Shown here: positions 1 to 5,112 of the stretch, piece after piece
Numbering within the stretch: the stretch's first letter is position 1
How the letters are laid out: the number at the start of each line of letters is the position of its first letter
NCBI GenBank assembly: GCA_946183625.1
Contig: CAMHCL010000112.1
Span: 1-5,114, forward strand
Length of the DNA stretch: 5,114 bases
Direction of reading: 5' to 3'
From: an uncultured Lachnospiraceae bacterium
GTDB lineage: Bacteria > Bacillota > Clostridia > Lachnospirales > Lachnospiraceae
Made by a program: the position numbers and the translations under genes
The notes under the pieces: generated by a model
The model's input: the letters and a program-made list of their open reading frames with translations, nothing else
Database searches by the model: none
Told to the model about the DNA's origin: nothing

Positions 1-98
1 CTCATGAGATGAAGAAGTTCCTCAGATATCTTATCCATATCTAAGGTATCTGAATCGATATTATCTATTTCTTCATATATATCTTTTATGCTACCCAT
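1..98 (-). CDS. Hypothetical protein, N-terminal fragment (runs off the left edge)
   Basis: The gene starts with ATG at 98-96 and stays open to the window edge, giving 32 full codons. The protein begins MGSIKDIYEEIDNIDSD and continues acidic and probably helical, with no signal peptide or membrane segment. The start is supported by an AAGGGG ribosome site at 112-107, eight bases upstream, and by a -10-like box at 143-138. It lies downstream of secG but is separated from it by a rho-independent terminator, so it is probably its own transcription unit. I do not recognise the family. RNase R often follows secG in Firmicutes, but this N-terminus does not look like RNase R. The gene call is fairly secure; the function is unknown. 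Confidence 0.6.
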   Translation of the reverse strand, partial: MGSIKDIYEEIDNIDSDTLDMDKISEELLHLM

Positions 99-137
99 TA
101 CTTTAACCCCTTCTGTATAAATCAACGCTACTGTAAT

Positions 138-143
138 ATTATA
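138..143 (-). promoter_or_regulatory. Probable -10 box for the left-edge gene
   Basis: The minus strand reads TATAAT, a perfect consensus, at 143-138, 39 bases before the ATG at 98. No good -35 hexamer is found 16-18 bp upstream (GAGATA at 17 bp), so the call rests on the -10 box, its position between the secG terminator and the start codon, and the A/T-rich surroundings. Confidence 0.4.
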
Positions 144-176
144 CAATAACAATAAAAAAATATCTCCACTAATTGC

Positions 177-210
177 AAAAAAATAGGTGCTACGCTAAGC
201 GAAGCACCTA
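177..210 (-). terminator. Rho-independent terminator of secG
   Basis: On the minus strand an 11-bp stem (arms 209-199 and 195-185, one internal T/T mismatch, three-base loop) is followed by seven T residues at 183-177. The hairpin starts 8 bases after the secG stop codon. Stem, small loop and U-tract are all present, so this is a strong call. Confidence 0.88.
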
Positions 211-217
211 AGATATT

Positions 218-430
218 CTATAACCATCTTGAACTGAGTAAAGCACCAAGTATTGCTGTAACTCTCTGAATAACAGCTTCTTTAGAGTGCTTCTTGTTCT
301 TGCTCCAGTATGTATCCACGCTACCGGTAAGACTTCCTGTAAATCCGTTATCCTTACCTTCCTGAGATAAAACTATTATAGCAAGTGCTATTGCAACGAT
401 TATGAAAACTATTGTAAGTGCGATCTTCAC
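218..430 (-). CDS. secG: Preprotein translocase subunit SecG
   Basis: This 70-residue protein is the small accessory subunit of the SecYEG channel, which assists SecA-driven protein export across the cytoplasmic membrane. The first membrane helix spans about residues 3-21. It is followed by the SecG signature VLSQEGKDNGF and the loop GSLTGSVDTYWSKNKKHSK, matching the usual VLxQEGK...G...DTYWxKNK pattern of Firmicute SecG. The second helix is unusually short: VTAILGALL, then SSRWL and the stop, about six residues fewer than I would expect. The start is GTG at 430-428, fixed by AGGAGG at 444-439; the ATG at 437-435 is in another frame. The gene has its own promoter upstream and terminator directly downstream, so it appears monocistronic. 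Family assignment is confident; whether helix 2 is intact is less so. Confidence 0.9.
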   Translation of the reverse strand: MKIALTIVFIIVAIALAIIVLSQEGKDNGFTGSLTGSVDTYWSKNKKHSKEAVIQRVTAILGALLSSRWL

Positions 431-436
431 AATTCA

Positions 437-444
437 TTCCTCCT
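437..444 (-). promoter_or_regulatory. Ribosome binding site fixing the GTG start of secG
   Basis: The minus strand reads AGGAGGAA at 444-437. The AGGAGG core lies eight bases before the GTG at 430. An ATG overlaps the end of this site at 437-435, but it is out of the SecG frame and too close to the site to use it, so GTG is chosen. Confidence 0.75.
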
Positions 445-461
445 AAAAATCATACTTTGAA

Positions 462-490
462 ATAATATCACACTATAATTCATAATGCAA
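462..490 (-). promoter_or_regulatory. Sigma-A-type promoter of secG (extended -10)
   Basis: On the minus strand TTGCAT (490-485) is separated by exactly 17 bp from TATTAT (467-462). The -10 box is preceded by TG plus one base, an extended -10. It lies about 30 bases before the GTG start and just downstream of the preceding gene's terminator. This is the best promoter in the window. Confidence 0.75.
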
Positions 491-500
491 GACGTTTTTT

Positions 501-530
501 AAAAAAAGCATGCCGTTTACGACATGCTTT
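501..530 (-). terminator. Rho-independent terminator of the Nif11-type precursor gene
   Basis: On the minus strand the arms 530-520 and 515-505 form an 11-bp stem (one U-G wobble) around a four-base loop. A run of seven T residues (507-501) overlaps the foot of the stem. It lies about 45 bases after the stop codon at 575 and upstream of the secG promoter, separating the two genes. Confidence 0.85.
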
Positions 531-574
531 ATATATCGACATACACTAAGTACATGCAGATACTCATTAACTTA

Positions 575-976
575 TCAGGAGTTACGCTCCTTCAAAGTCT
601 TTGATGGATCCTTATCATCCTTATCAAACAATCCGGCGCCAATACCTACATAAGCACATGCACCTACGCCTTGATTTCCAAAATCAGCTTCTACCTTACT
701 GCCAAATCCTATAATTATGCAGAAAGATTTTCCACCTGATACAGCCTCCAGCTCTTCATCATCTAATGGTTCGTCAGATGATTTATGAGACTCAACGAGC
801 TCGTCATAACTGAATTCACAGCCTGCATCTGCAGCAATTGGAGCAATAATACTATCGAAAACCTCTTTCTCATCACTCTTATCGCCGTTAAAGTCGGCCA
901 TAGCATCCTGAATCTTAGCTTGTAAATCTGTATCTGTATTTATAAGATTTTGAAATTTTGAGATATTCTCCTTCAT
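575..976 (-). CDS. Nif11-type leader RiPP/bacteriocin precursor peptide
   Basis: This 133-residue protein has the layout of a Nif11-type ribosomal peptide precursor. Residues 1-82 match the leader pattern: a helical N-terminus with FQNLINTDTDLQAKI, then APIAADAGCEFSYDEL, ending in LDDEELEAVSGG, the usual acidic segment before a double-glycine cleavage site. Known leaders of this kind are cut by C39 peptidase-containing ABC exporters, sometimes after enzymes have modified the core. The predicted core (83-133) carries Cys86 and Cys107, each opening a CxxxGxG motif (CIIIGFG, CAYVGIG), then a Gly-rich hydrophobic stretch and a charged tail from about residue 118. The start ATG at 976 has AGGAGG at 990-985. 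No modification enzyme, immunity gene or exporter is in the window, so the finished product is unknown. An unmodified or disulfide-bonded bacteriocin is as likely as a modified RiPP. Confidence 0.85.
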   Translation of the reverse strand: MKENISKFQNLINTDTDLQAKIQDAMADFNGDKSDEKEVFDSIIAPIAADAGCEFSYDELVESHKSSDEPLDDEELEAVSGGKSFCIIIGFGSKVEADFGNQGVGACAYVGIGAGLFDKDDKDPSKTLKERNS

Positions 977-1023
977 AAATTAGCCCTCCTAAATATATAG
1001 TATATCTATCAACACCATCACAT

Positions 1024-1052
1024 GTTATACAAGATATAACAGAAAGTATCGA
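1024..1052 (-). promoter_or_regulatory. Candidate promoter of the Nif11-type precursor gene
   Basis: On the minus strand TCGATA (1052-1047, four of six consensus bases) lies 17 bp from TATAAC (1029-1024, five of six). The -10 box is 47 bases before the ATG at 976. The region is very A/T-rich and other weak boxes exist (for example TATACT nearer the gene), so this is a reasonable but not certain choice. Confidence 0.42.
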
Positions 1053-1068
1053 CATATATTTTATATGT
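1052..1068. repeat. Small A/T-rich inverted repeat over the stop codon of the surface-protein gene
   Basis: Perfect 7-bp arms (1052-1058 and 1062-1068, ACATATA / TATATGT) surround three bases and overlap the TAA stop at 1063-1061. The stem is all A/T except one G-C pair and has no T-run after it on the minus strand, so it is a poor terminator. Transcription of the surface-protein gene may therefore read through into the precursor gene. Confidence 0.35.
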
Positions 1069-2158
1069 GTTTCTTTTTAATAAAATACCCAACAATAAAT
1101 GTCATACAAACTATCATGATTATTATCACCATGACAACAGGCATACTATCTCCAGTCTTTGGAGAAACCCCACCCTTTGCACTTGAATTGTTATTAGAGC
1201 TACTTCCTGAACCACCATTTCCTGATGGCTTATCGTCCTTCTTGTCAGGATCCTTATCCGAATCTTTATCAAGGATAGTAAATGTAGTCGATACATTTCC
1301 ATCATCAAATATGAGTTCCAATATATGCTCACCTACAGCGAGTTTCTCAAGATAATCCGGTTTAATGGTTAACTTGATACTTCCATTCTCTGCTATGCAG
1401 TCATCTCGACCCAGCAGAATCCCATCAACCTTAGCACCTTTATAATGATCAAATGTTCCGGCCTTATCGCCTACAAGCTCAGCTTCAAATACAAGGCCAT
1501 CAGAGCTTCCTTTCTTCCAGGAGCCTTTGTCACCCTTGGTAAATACATATTCAGCTTCTACAGGTTCGTCCTTCTTTTCAGAAACTGTTATCTTACAGCT
1601 GACTCTTTTCTGTGAAAAACTATCAAATGCTTCAACTTCAGTCACTCCAGGTTTCAAAGCAGTAACAATACCGAATTCATCTATAGCAGCAACCGATTCT
1701 TCAGAATTAATGTAGTAGAAATCATACCTGGAATATTCAGGATTTGCTGTCGGGATATGCTGTATGATATCACCTACATACATTTGAAGATCATCATATT
1801 TCAGACTTTTAGCCTTATATTTATCAAGCGCGCCCGGAACAACCTTTACCTTTACTGTGGCTTTCTCACCATTTGTAAGAGTTGCAGTGATGGAGCATTC
1901 GCCCTCTGACACAGCTTCTACTTCCCCGCTTTGATCAACAATAGCTACGCTCTCGTCAGAAGATTCCCATACAATTCCTGCATATTCATAATCTGAAGGA
2001 AACAGCTCATACTCTATTATACCAAAACTAATATCATCTCCAAGTATCAGAACATATTTCTTCAGATATATCTTCTCTGCCTTTATAGTATCTTCATATT
2101 TCTTATATCTGGCGTAAGCATCTACATCCTCATCACCTAATTCGGTACTATACGACAC
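1061..2158 (-). CDS. Big2-Big2-X2-like-SPKTGD wall anchor: C-terminal part of the frameshifted CotH surface protein
   Basis: This 365-codon frame overlaps the end of the CotH frame by 22 bp and starts at best with a GTG that has only a weak upstream site. It has no signal peptide, although its content is extracellular: two Big2 (bacterial Ig-like) domains at about residues 28-107 and 115-193 (WESSDESVAIVDQSGEV, EESVAAIDEFGIVTALKPG), an X2-like beta domain at about 203-296 (IKPDYLEKLAVGEHILEL), a DKDSDKDPDKKDDK linker, a Gly/Ser/Asn stretch, SPKTGD at 332-337, a membrane helix at about 339-360 and a KKKH tail. The anchor is a sortase-type signal with Ser in place of the usual Leu. In-frame codons upstream of the GTG read D-G-K-K-L and join sensibly to the CotH protein, so I take this as the displaced second half of the same gene, not an independent start. 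Confidence 0.82.
   Translation of the reverse strand: MSYSTELGDEDVDAYARYKKYEDTIKAEKIYLKKYVLILGDDISFGIIEYELFPSDYEYAGIVWESSDESVAIVDQSGEVEAVSEGECSITATLTNGEKATVKVKVVPGALDKYKAKSLKYDDLQMYVGDIIQHIPTANPEYSRYDFYYINSEESVAAIDEFGIVTALKPGVTEVEAFDSFSQKRVSCKITVSEKKDEPVEAEYVFTKGDKGSWKKGSSDGLVFEAELVGDKAGTFDHYKGAKVDGILLGRDDCIAENGSIKLTIKPDYLEKLAVGEHILELIFDDGNVSTTFTILDKDSDKDPDKKDDKPSGNGGSGSSSNNNSSAKGGVSPKTGDSMPVVMVIIIMIVCMTFIVGYFIKKKHI
1277..1558 (-). repeat. 282-bp imperfect direct repeat, copy 1 (X2-like domain)
   Basis: This segment aligns without gaps to 4410-4691 at a constant offset of 3133 bp and encodes the X2-like domain in both genes. By hand count 72 of 94 encoded residues match. The longest exact stretch I noticed is 21 bp (1386-1406 against 4519-4539). 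It marks tandem duplication or gene conversion between the two paralogs. Confidence 0.8.
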
Positions 2159-4158
2159 AAGTTTCTTTCCATCTTCTCTGGAGCTTCCGGAAGTTTATCA
2201 AGGCTACTCTTATGCAGATACACTTTTTCATCAAATAGTTCATCACCAACATACAGTCTTAAATGTAATGTCAGATCATCGAGATCATCCAGATTATTAT
2301 TTATCCAGTTTCGCCTGCCTGTGATCCAGGTTCTGACATCCTCTATCTCATCTTTATAATTTTCGAGCGGAGTTTGATGTCGTCCCCATACCTCATTATT
2401 ATAGCTTTCAGAAATAACATTTTCTTCATAGTACCGGTCAAGTAATCCACCTTGTCTTGTCATCTCATCGAGCTTGGCGTCTATATCAGACCATCGATTC
2501 TTAGCTGCTGCTATAAATTCTTTATTATCCTTTAAATAAGTGAACCACGGAGTATTTGCATAATTAAAACCTTCTACAAAGTCCATCTGATAATCCAGGT
2601 CGCCCCAGGCCACAAAGTCGAAATCCCAAAGTGGTCCCCAGTAAAGCTTTCCATTTCTCTTCTTGTAGAGATATGTACTATCTGTACCATATGCGTCACC
2701 ATTTTTAGATAATTCCTGAATCCACCAATAATCAACTGCAGCATCAAAATCCAGATATTCTTTATAGCTCACACCATCTTTATCCTTATAATCAGGACCC
2801 ATTATTGCATCTTCTGTTTTTTGAACATAGTCACGAATATATTCTTTTTGTACATCATTTCCACTCTCAACAAAATCCGGTGTTTCATTACAAAATGAAA
2901 CGCCTGCTTTGGTTTCAAATGAAGATGCATTCTCCGAATCGTAAGAAGGCATTGACAAAAGATAACCACCCGAAATGATAGGAAGATCTGTGTCATCATC
3001 GCTGAGTTCATCGATATTAACACGGCTTTCGTCTACTCTGACCTGTTCAGCCAGCAGGTATGTTCCATAATATCTGCCGTTCATAACTACTTCCACTGGT
3101 ATACACTGAGGTGTAAATTCCATTCCAAGCTCAGCGCCCAGCCAATATGTCATCCTGTTTCTGATAAGACTGTTATCATAATAATTAGCAAGAAGAACCC
3201 AATGCTTGTTCTTACCCATTCCAAAAAGATCTGCTCCCTTATCGAGCTTGAACTTATATGGTTTCTTCGGGCAGAACCAGGTTGAATTACCTCTTCCACG
3301 AACATATTCCAGCTTCAGATTATTATAATCACTTTCAGTCTTACCTGTGTATTCAGAAGTATATCCATCAGGAACCTGAATACGAACGCCTCCGGTACAT
3401 TTTACGGAATGATTTGCACTATTATTCATATCATCGATTGTCGGATTACCATCTGACTCATCAATATCGAAATATACTATAGGGATCGTGTTCTCAGCAA
3501 ATTCTATAGAACGAAGGAGAACCTTGGCATCAGACTGAGCAGAACCTTCTGCGAAGGAAAAACCGACAGACACCATATGCTCACCAGTAAGCCTTTCAGC
3601 ATATACATCTTCTGTCAGGAAGCCCTCATTATTCCACTTAAAATTGGCATTTCTGATCTTGATACTTGCAAAAGGAGTCGGAGAATCATCGATATATACG
3701 TCCACGTAGCCATCCAGTCCACTCTCGGCAAGTGCATCTATACAGAATCTACCCACAGGATTGGAATCGAAATTGAACTTATCGTCAAATGTGATCCTTC
3801 CGCTATTCAGATCTGCCGCCGAAGCAGTAACGAATATCCCGCCTTTATCATTCTTTGAAATGGAATCCGTCGTAAAAGGCTCAGTGAAGCTGAGGCTGCC
3901 TGAATCGAACGCACCCTCAAAACTCACTCTATGATATGGATCAGAAATACTTCCTGCCGGAGCATCATACACAGCCTCTGTAGCTGTAGCAATCTCAACT
4001 TCTTCCGCATCACCTGTAGTAGCAATCGTATCTGATCCACCAAACGACAACTCAGACTCATCAGCCCTGACACTTCCTGCACCGGCGCTTGCGATGCCGA
4101 ATGCGAGAGCAAATATGGTTGTAAGTATTATCCCCTTTTTTTTCATGTAATTCCCCAT
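2137..4158 (-). CDS. Secreted CotH-kinase-like protein (N-terminal part of the frameshifted surface protein)
   Basis: The frame gives 673 residues. A signal peptide (KKK, hydrophobic core, cleavage probably after VRA at 32) is followed by a Thr/Glu/Ala-rich linker and a beta-rich, carbohydrate-binding-like module at about 75-220 (inferred only from pattern). The CotH domain covers about 226-625, with RGRGNSTW..KKPYKFKL (287-305), HWVLLANYYDNSLIRNRM (319-336), VEVVMNGRYYGTYLLAEQ (355-372) and GPLWDFDF (508-515). CotH proteins are atypical kinases known from Bacillus spore coats; D512 and D514 are probably metal-binding. Here the protein is exported, so the target would be extracellular. ATG 4158 has no ribosome site; ATG 4146 (residue 5), with GGGGAA just upstream, may be the real start. 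The last 12-15 residues (MERNLCRIVPN) look like out-of-frame sequence after an indel. Confidence 0.88.
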   Translation of the reverse strand: MGNYMKKKGIILTTIFALAFGIASAGAGSVRADESELSFGGSDTIATTGDAEEVEIATATEAVYDAPAGSISDPYHRVSFEGAFDSGSLSFTEPFTTDSISKNDKGGIFVTASAADLNSGRITFDDKFNFDSNPVGRFCIDALAESGLDGYVDVYIDDSPTPFASIKIRNANFKWNNEGFLTEDVYAERLTGEHMVSVGFSFAEGSAQSDAKVLLRSIEFAENTIPIVYFDIDESDGNPTIDDMNNSANHSVKCTGGVRIQVPDGYTSEYTGKTESDYNNLKLEYVRGRGNSTWFCPKKPYKFKLDKGADLFGMGKNKHWVLLANYYDNSLIRNRMTYWLGAELGMEFTPQCIPVEVVMNGRYYGTYLLAEQVRVDESRVNIDELSDDDTDLPIISGGYLLSMPSYDSENASSFETKAGVSFCNETPDFVESGNDVQKEYIRDYVQKTEDAIMGPDYKDKDGVSYKEYLDFDAAVDYWWIQELSKNGDAYGTDSTYLYKKRNGKLYWGPLWDFDFVAWGDLDYQMDFVEGFNYANTPWFTYLKDNKEFIAAAKNRWSDIDAKLDEMTRQGGLLDRYYEENVISESYNNEVWGRHQTPLENYKDEIEDVRTWITGRRNWINNNLDDLDDLTLHLRLYVGDELFDEKVYLHKSSLDKLPEAPEKMERNLCRIVPN

Positions 4159-4159
4159 G

Positions 4160-4210
4160 ATATCGGCTGATTATTAAGGCAGGCATGGAAGGAGCAACGT
4201 ACGCCGATAT
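4160..4210. repeat. 8-bp inverted repeat in the gap between the two surface-protein genes
   Basis: ATATCGGC at 4160-4167 and GCCGATAT at 4203-4210 are perfect reverse complements 35 bp apart. They fill almost the whole 56-bp gap between the upstream stop (4215) and the ATG at 4158. In the minus-strand transcript the second arm would lie one base before that ATG. No terminator-like T-run follows, and no convincing promoter is seen in the gap, so the two genes are probably co-transcribed. The repeat could be a weak translational control hairpin or chance. Confidence 0.4.
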
Positions 4211-4214
4211 AATC

Positions 4215-4769
4215 TTATCTTGAATATTTCTTCGAATAGTATCCTACCACGTATCCCATAGACAGTATCAAACCAACTATAATCACAGCCAGCGGCATTG
4301 CATCGCCTGTCTTAGGTGACGAACCTTTAACGCTAGCACTATTACCAGAGTTGCCAGCCGGCTTGTCATCCTTCTTCTCAGGTTCCTTATCAGGATCTTT
4401 ATCGACAACGGTAAAGGTAGTTGATACCGTGCCATCATCGAACACAAGTTCTAATGTATGCTCTCCAAGCGCCAGCTTCTCAAGGTATTCTGGCTTAATT
4501 GTAAGCTTGATGCTTCCGTTCTCTGCTATGCAGTCATCTGAGCCCAGTTCATTTCCATCTACCTTTGCACCCTTGTAATGCTTGAAGGTTCCGGCCTTGT
4601 CGCCTTCTCTCTCCACCTCTGATACAAAGCCTTCGGTGCTTCCCTTCTTCCAGGTTCCACCAGCACCAACAGTGAATACGTACTTTCCTTCCTCAGGATC
4701 GTCCTTCTTTTCTTTAACTATAATCTTAACTTTTGTACTTACTCCGGTATAGTCATCAGTTACAGTCAT
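4215..4769 (-). CDS. X2-like domain and SPKTGD anchor: C-terminal part of the upstream paralogous surface protein
   Basis: The ATG at 4769 gives 184 residues, but the frame is open and Big2-like back to about 4862 (CGG codon: Arg-Asn-Ser-Leu-Tyr-Tyr-Glu then DTSIAKVDHAGVITALKVG), with no usable start codon there. The ATG therefore lies inside a Big2 strand and is not a real start. Then come the end of Big2 (VKIIVKEKKDD), an X2-like domain at about 29-121 (IKPEYLEKLALGEHTLEL), a linker DKDPDKEPEKKDDKP, SPKTGD at 151-156, a membrane helix at about 158-178 and a KKYSR tail. It has no signal peptide of its own. It is the C-terminal half of a gene whose first part lies to the right in another frame, and a paralog of the protein encoded at 1061-2158. 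Confidence 0.8.
   Translation of the reverse strand: MTVTDDYTGVSTKVKIIVKEKKDDPEEGKYVFTVGAGGTWKKGSTEGFVSEVEREGDKAGTFKHYKGAKVDGNELGSDDCIAENGSIKLTIKPEYLEKLALGEHTLELVFDDGTVSTTFTVVDKDPDKEPEKKDDKPAGNSGNSASVKGSSPKTGDAMPLAVIIVGLILSMGYVVGYYSKKYSR
4410..4691 (-). repeat. 282-bp imperfect direct repeat, copy 2 (X2-like domain)
   Basis: This is the partner of 1277-1558, ungapped, encoding the X2-like domain of the upstream paralog. Flanking Big2 sequence is much less alike between the genes, so similarity is concentrated in the X2-anchor tail. Confidence 0.8.
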
Positions 4770-4842
4770 AGTAGTCTCTCCAACCTTGAGGGCTGTTATA
4801 ACACCTGCGTGATCAACCTTTGCAATTGATGTATCTTCTATT

Positions 4843-5112
4843 TCATAGTACAGACTGTTCCGTGTTTTCAGGAGTTTTATTTGGTATAGCTTGAAGAATA
4901 TCTCCTAAGTACATTTCAATATCATTGTCATAACTGATTTCACTAAGCAAATAGTCTTTTATATTACCTTCTATAATTGTCAGTTCAAAGGAGAAGCTCT
5001 TACCATTAAGAAGTGTTGCTGTAATAGTAACCGTTCCCGGCCTATACATATATACCAATCCATCTCCAGTATAATCAACATCTGCTATATCAATATCTGA
5101 AGATTCCCAGAA
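4843..5112 (-). CDS. Big2-domain fragment of the upstream surface protein (partial, ends early at a frameshift)
   Basis: The frame is open from the right window edge (first full codon at 5112, reading FWESSDIDIADVDYTG) to TGA at 4845-4843. It covers most of one Big2 domain (PGTVTITATLLNGKSF...ELTIIEG) and the start of the next (ISYDNDIEMYLGDILQAIP). The match to the paralog (VWESSDESVAIVDQSG, LKYDDLQMYVGDIIQHIP) runs until Pro-Glu at about 4867, after which this frame gives only a short tail ending EQSVL. A TTG at 5058 could be taken as a start but lies inside the domain, so the real start is off the window. It is the N-terminal neighbour of the 4215-4769 fragment in the same original gene. 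Confidence 0.72.
   Translation of the reverse strand, partial: FWESSDIDIADVDYTGDGLVYMYRPGTVTITATLLNGKSFSFELTIIEGNIKDYLLSEISYDNDIEMYLGDILQAIPNKTPENTEQSVL

Larger units (their letters stand above)
1061..4158 (-). pseudogene. Composite CotH-kinase/Big2/X2 wall-anchored surface protein gene, broken by one frameshift
   Basis: The frames 4158-2137 and 2158-1061 together look like one gene. Its full span is 3098 bases; adding one base gives exactly 1033 codons with the stop. Order in the restored protein: signal peptide, beta-rich module, CotH kinase domain, Big2, Big2, X2-like domain, SPKTGD anchor. The likely lesion is near 2173, where GAGAAGATGG could have been GAGAAAGATGG, restoring Pro-Glu-Lys-Asp-Gly-Lys-Lys-Leu across the junction. 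As read, ribosomes would make a secreted, unanchored CotH protein ending 15 residues after the shift. Alternatives are a sequencing error, or a phase-variable or recoded gene. No classic X-XXY-YYZ slippery heptamer is visible in frame. Confidence 0.7.

Noticed and set aside
534..1056. The 10-mer tatcgacata occurs on both sides of the precursor gene (534-543 and 1047-1056), like a target-site duplication
   Set aside because: Several 10-mer repeats are expected by chance in 5 kb of A/T-rich DNA, and no transposase or terminal inverted repeats accompany it.
1065..1355. 96-codon plus-strand open frame
   Set aside because: It is antisense to the X2/anchor part of the surface-protein gene, has no ribosome site and only reflects the codon bias of the real minus-strand frame.
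2158..2175. Programmed -1 ribosomal frameshifting between the CotH and Big2 frames
   Set aside because: No X-XXY-YYZ heptamer in the correct phase and no clear downstream structure were seen, and the paralog breaks elsewhere in the other direction. An indel is simpler, though not proven.
3258..3858. Plus-strand open frames of 74 and 93 codons
   Set aside because: They lie inside the CotH coding region on the opposite strand and have no recognisable domains or start signals.
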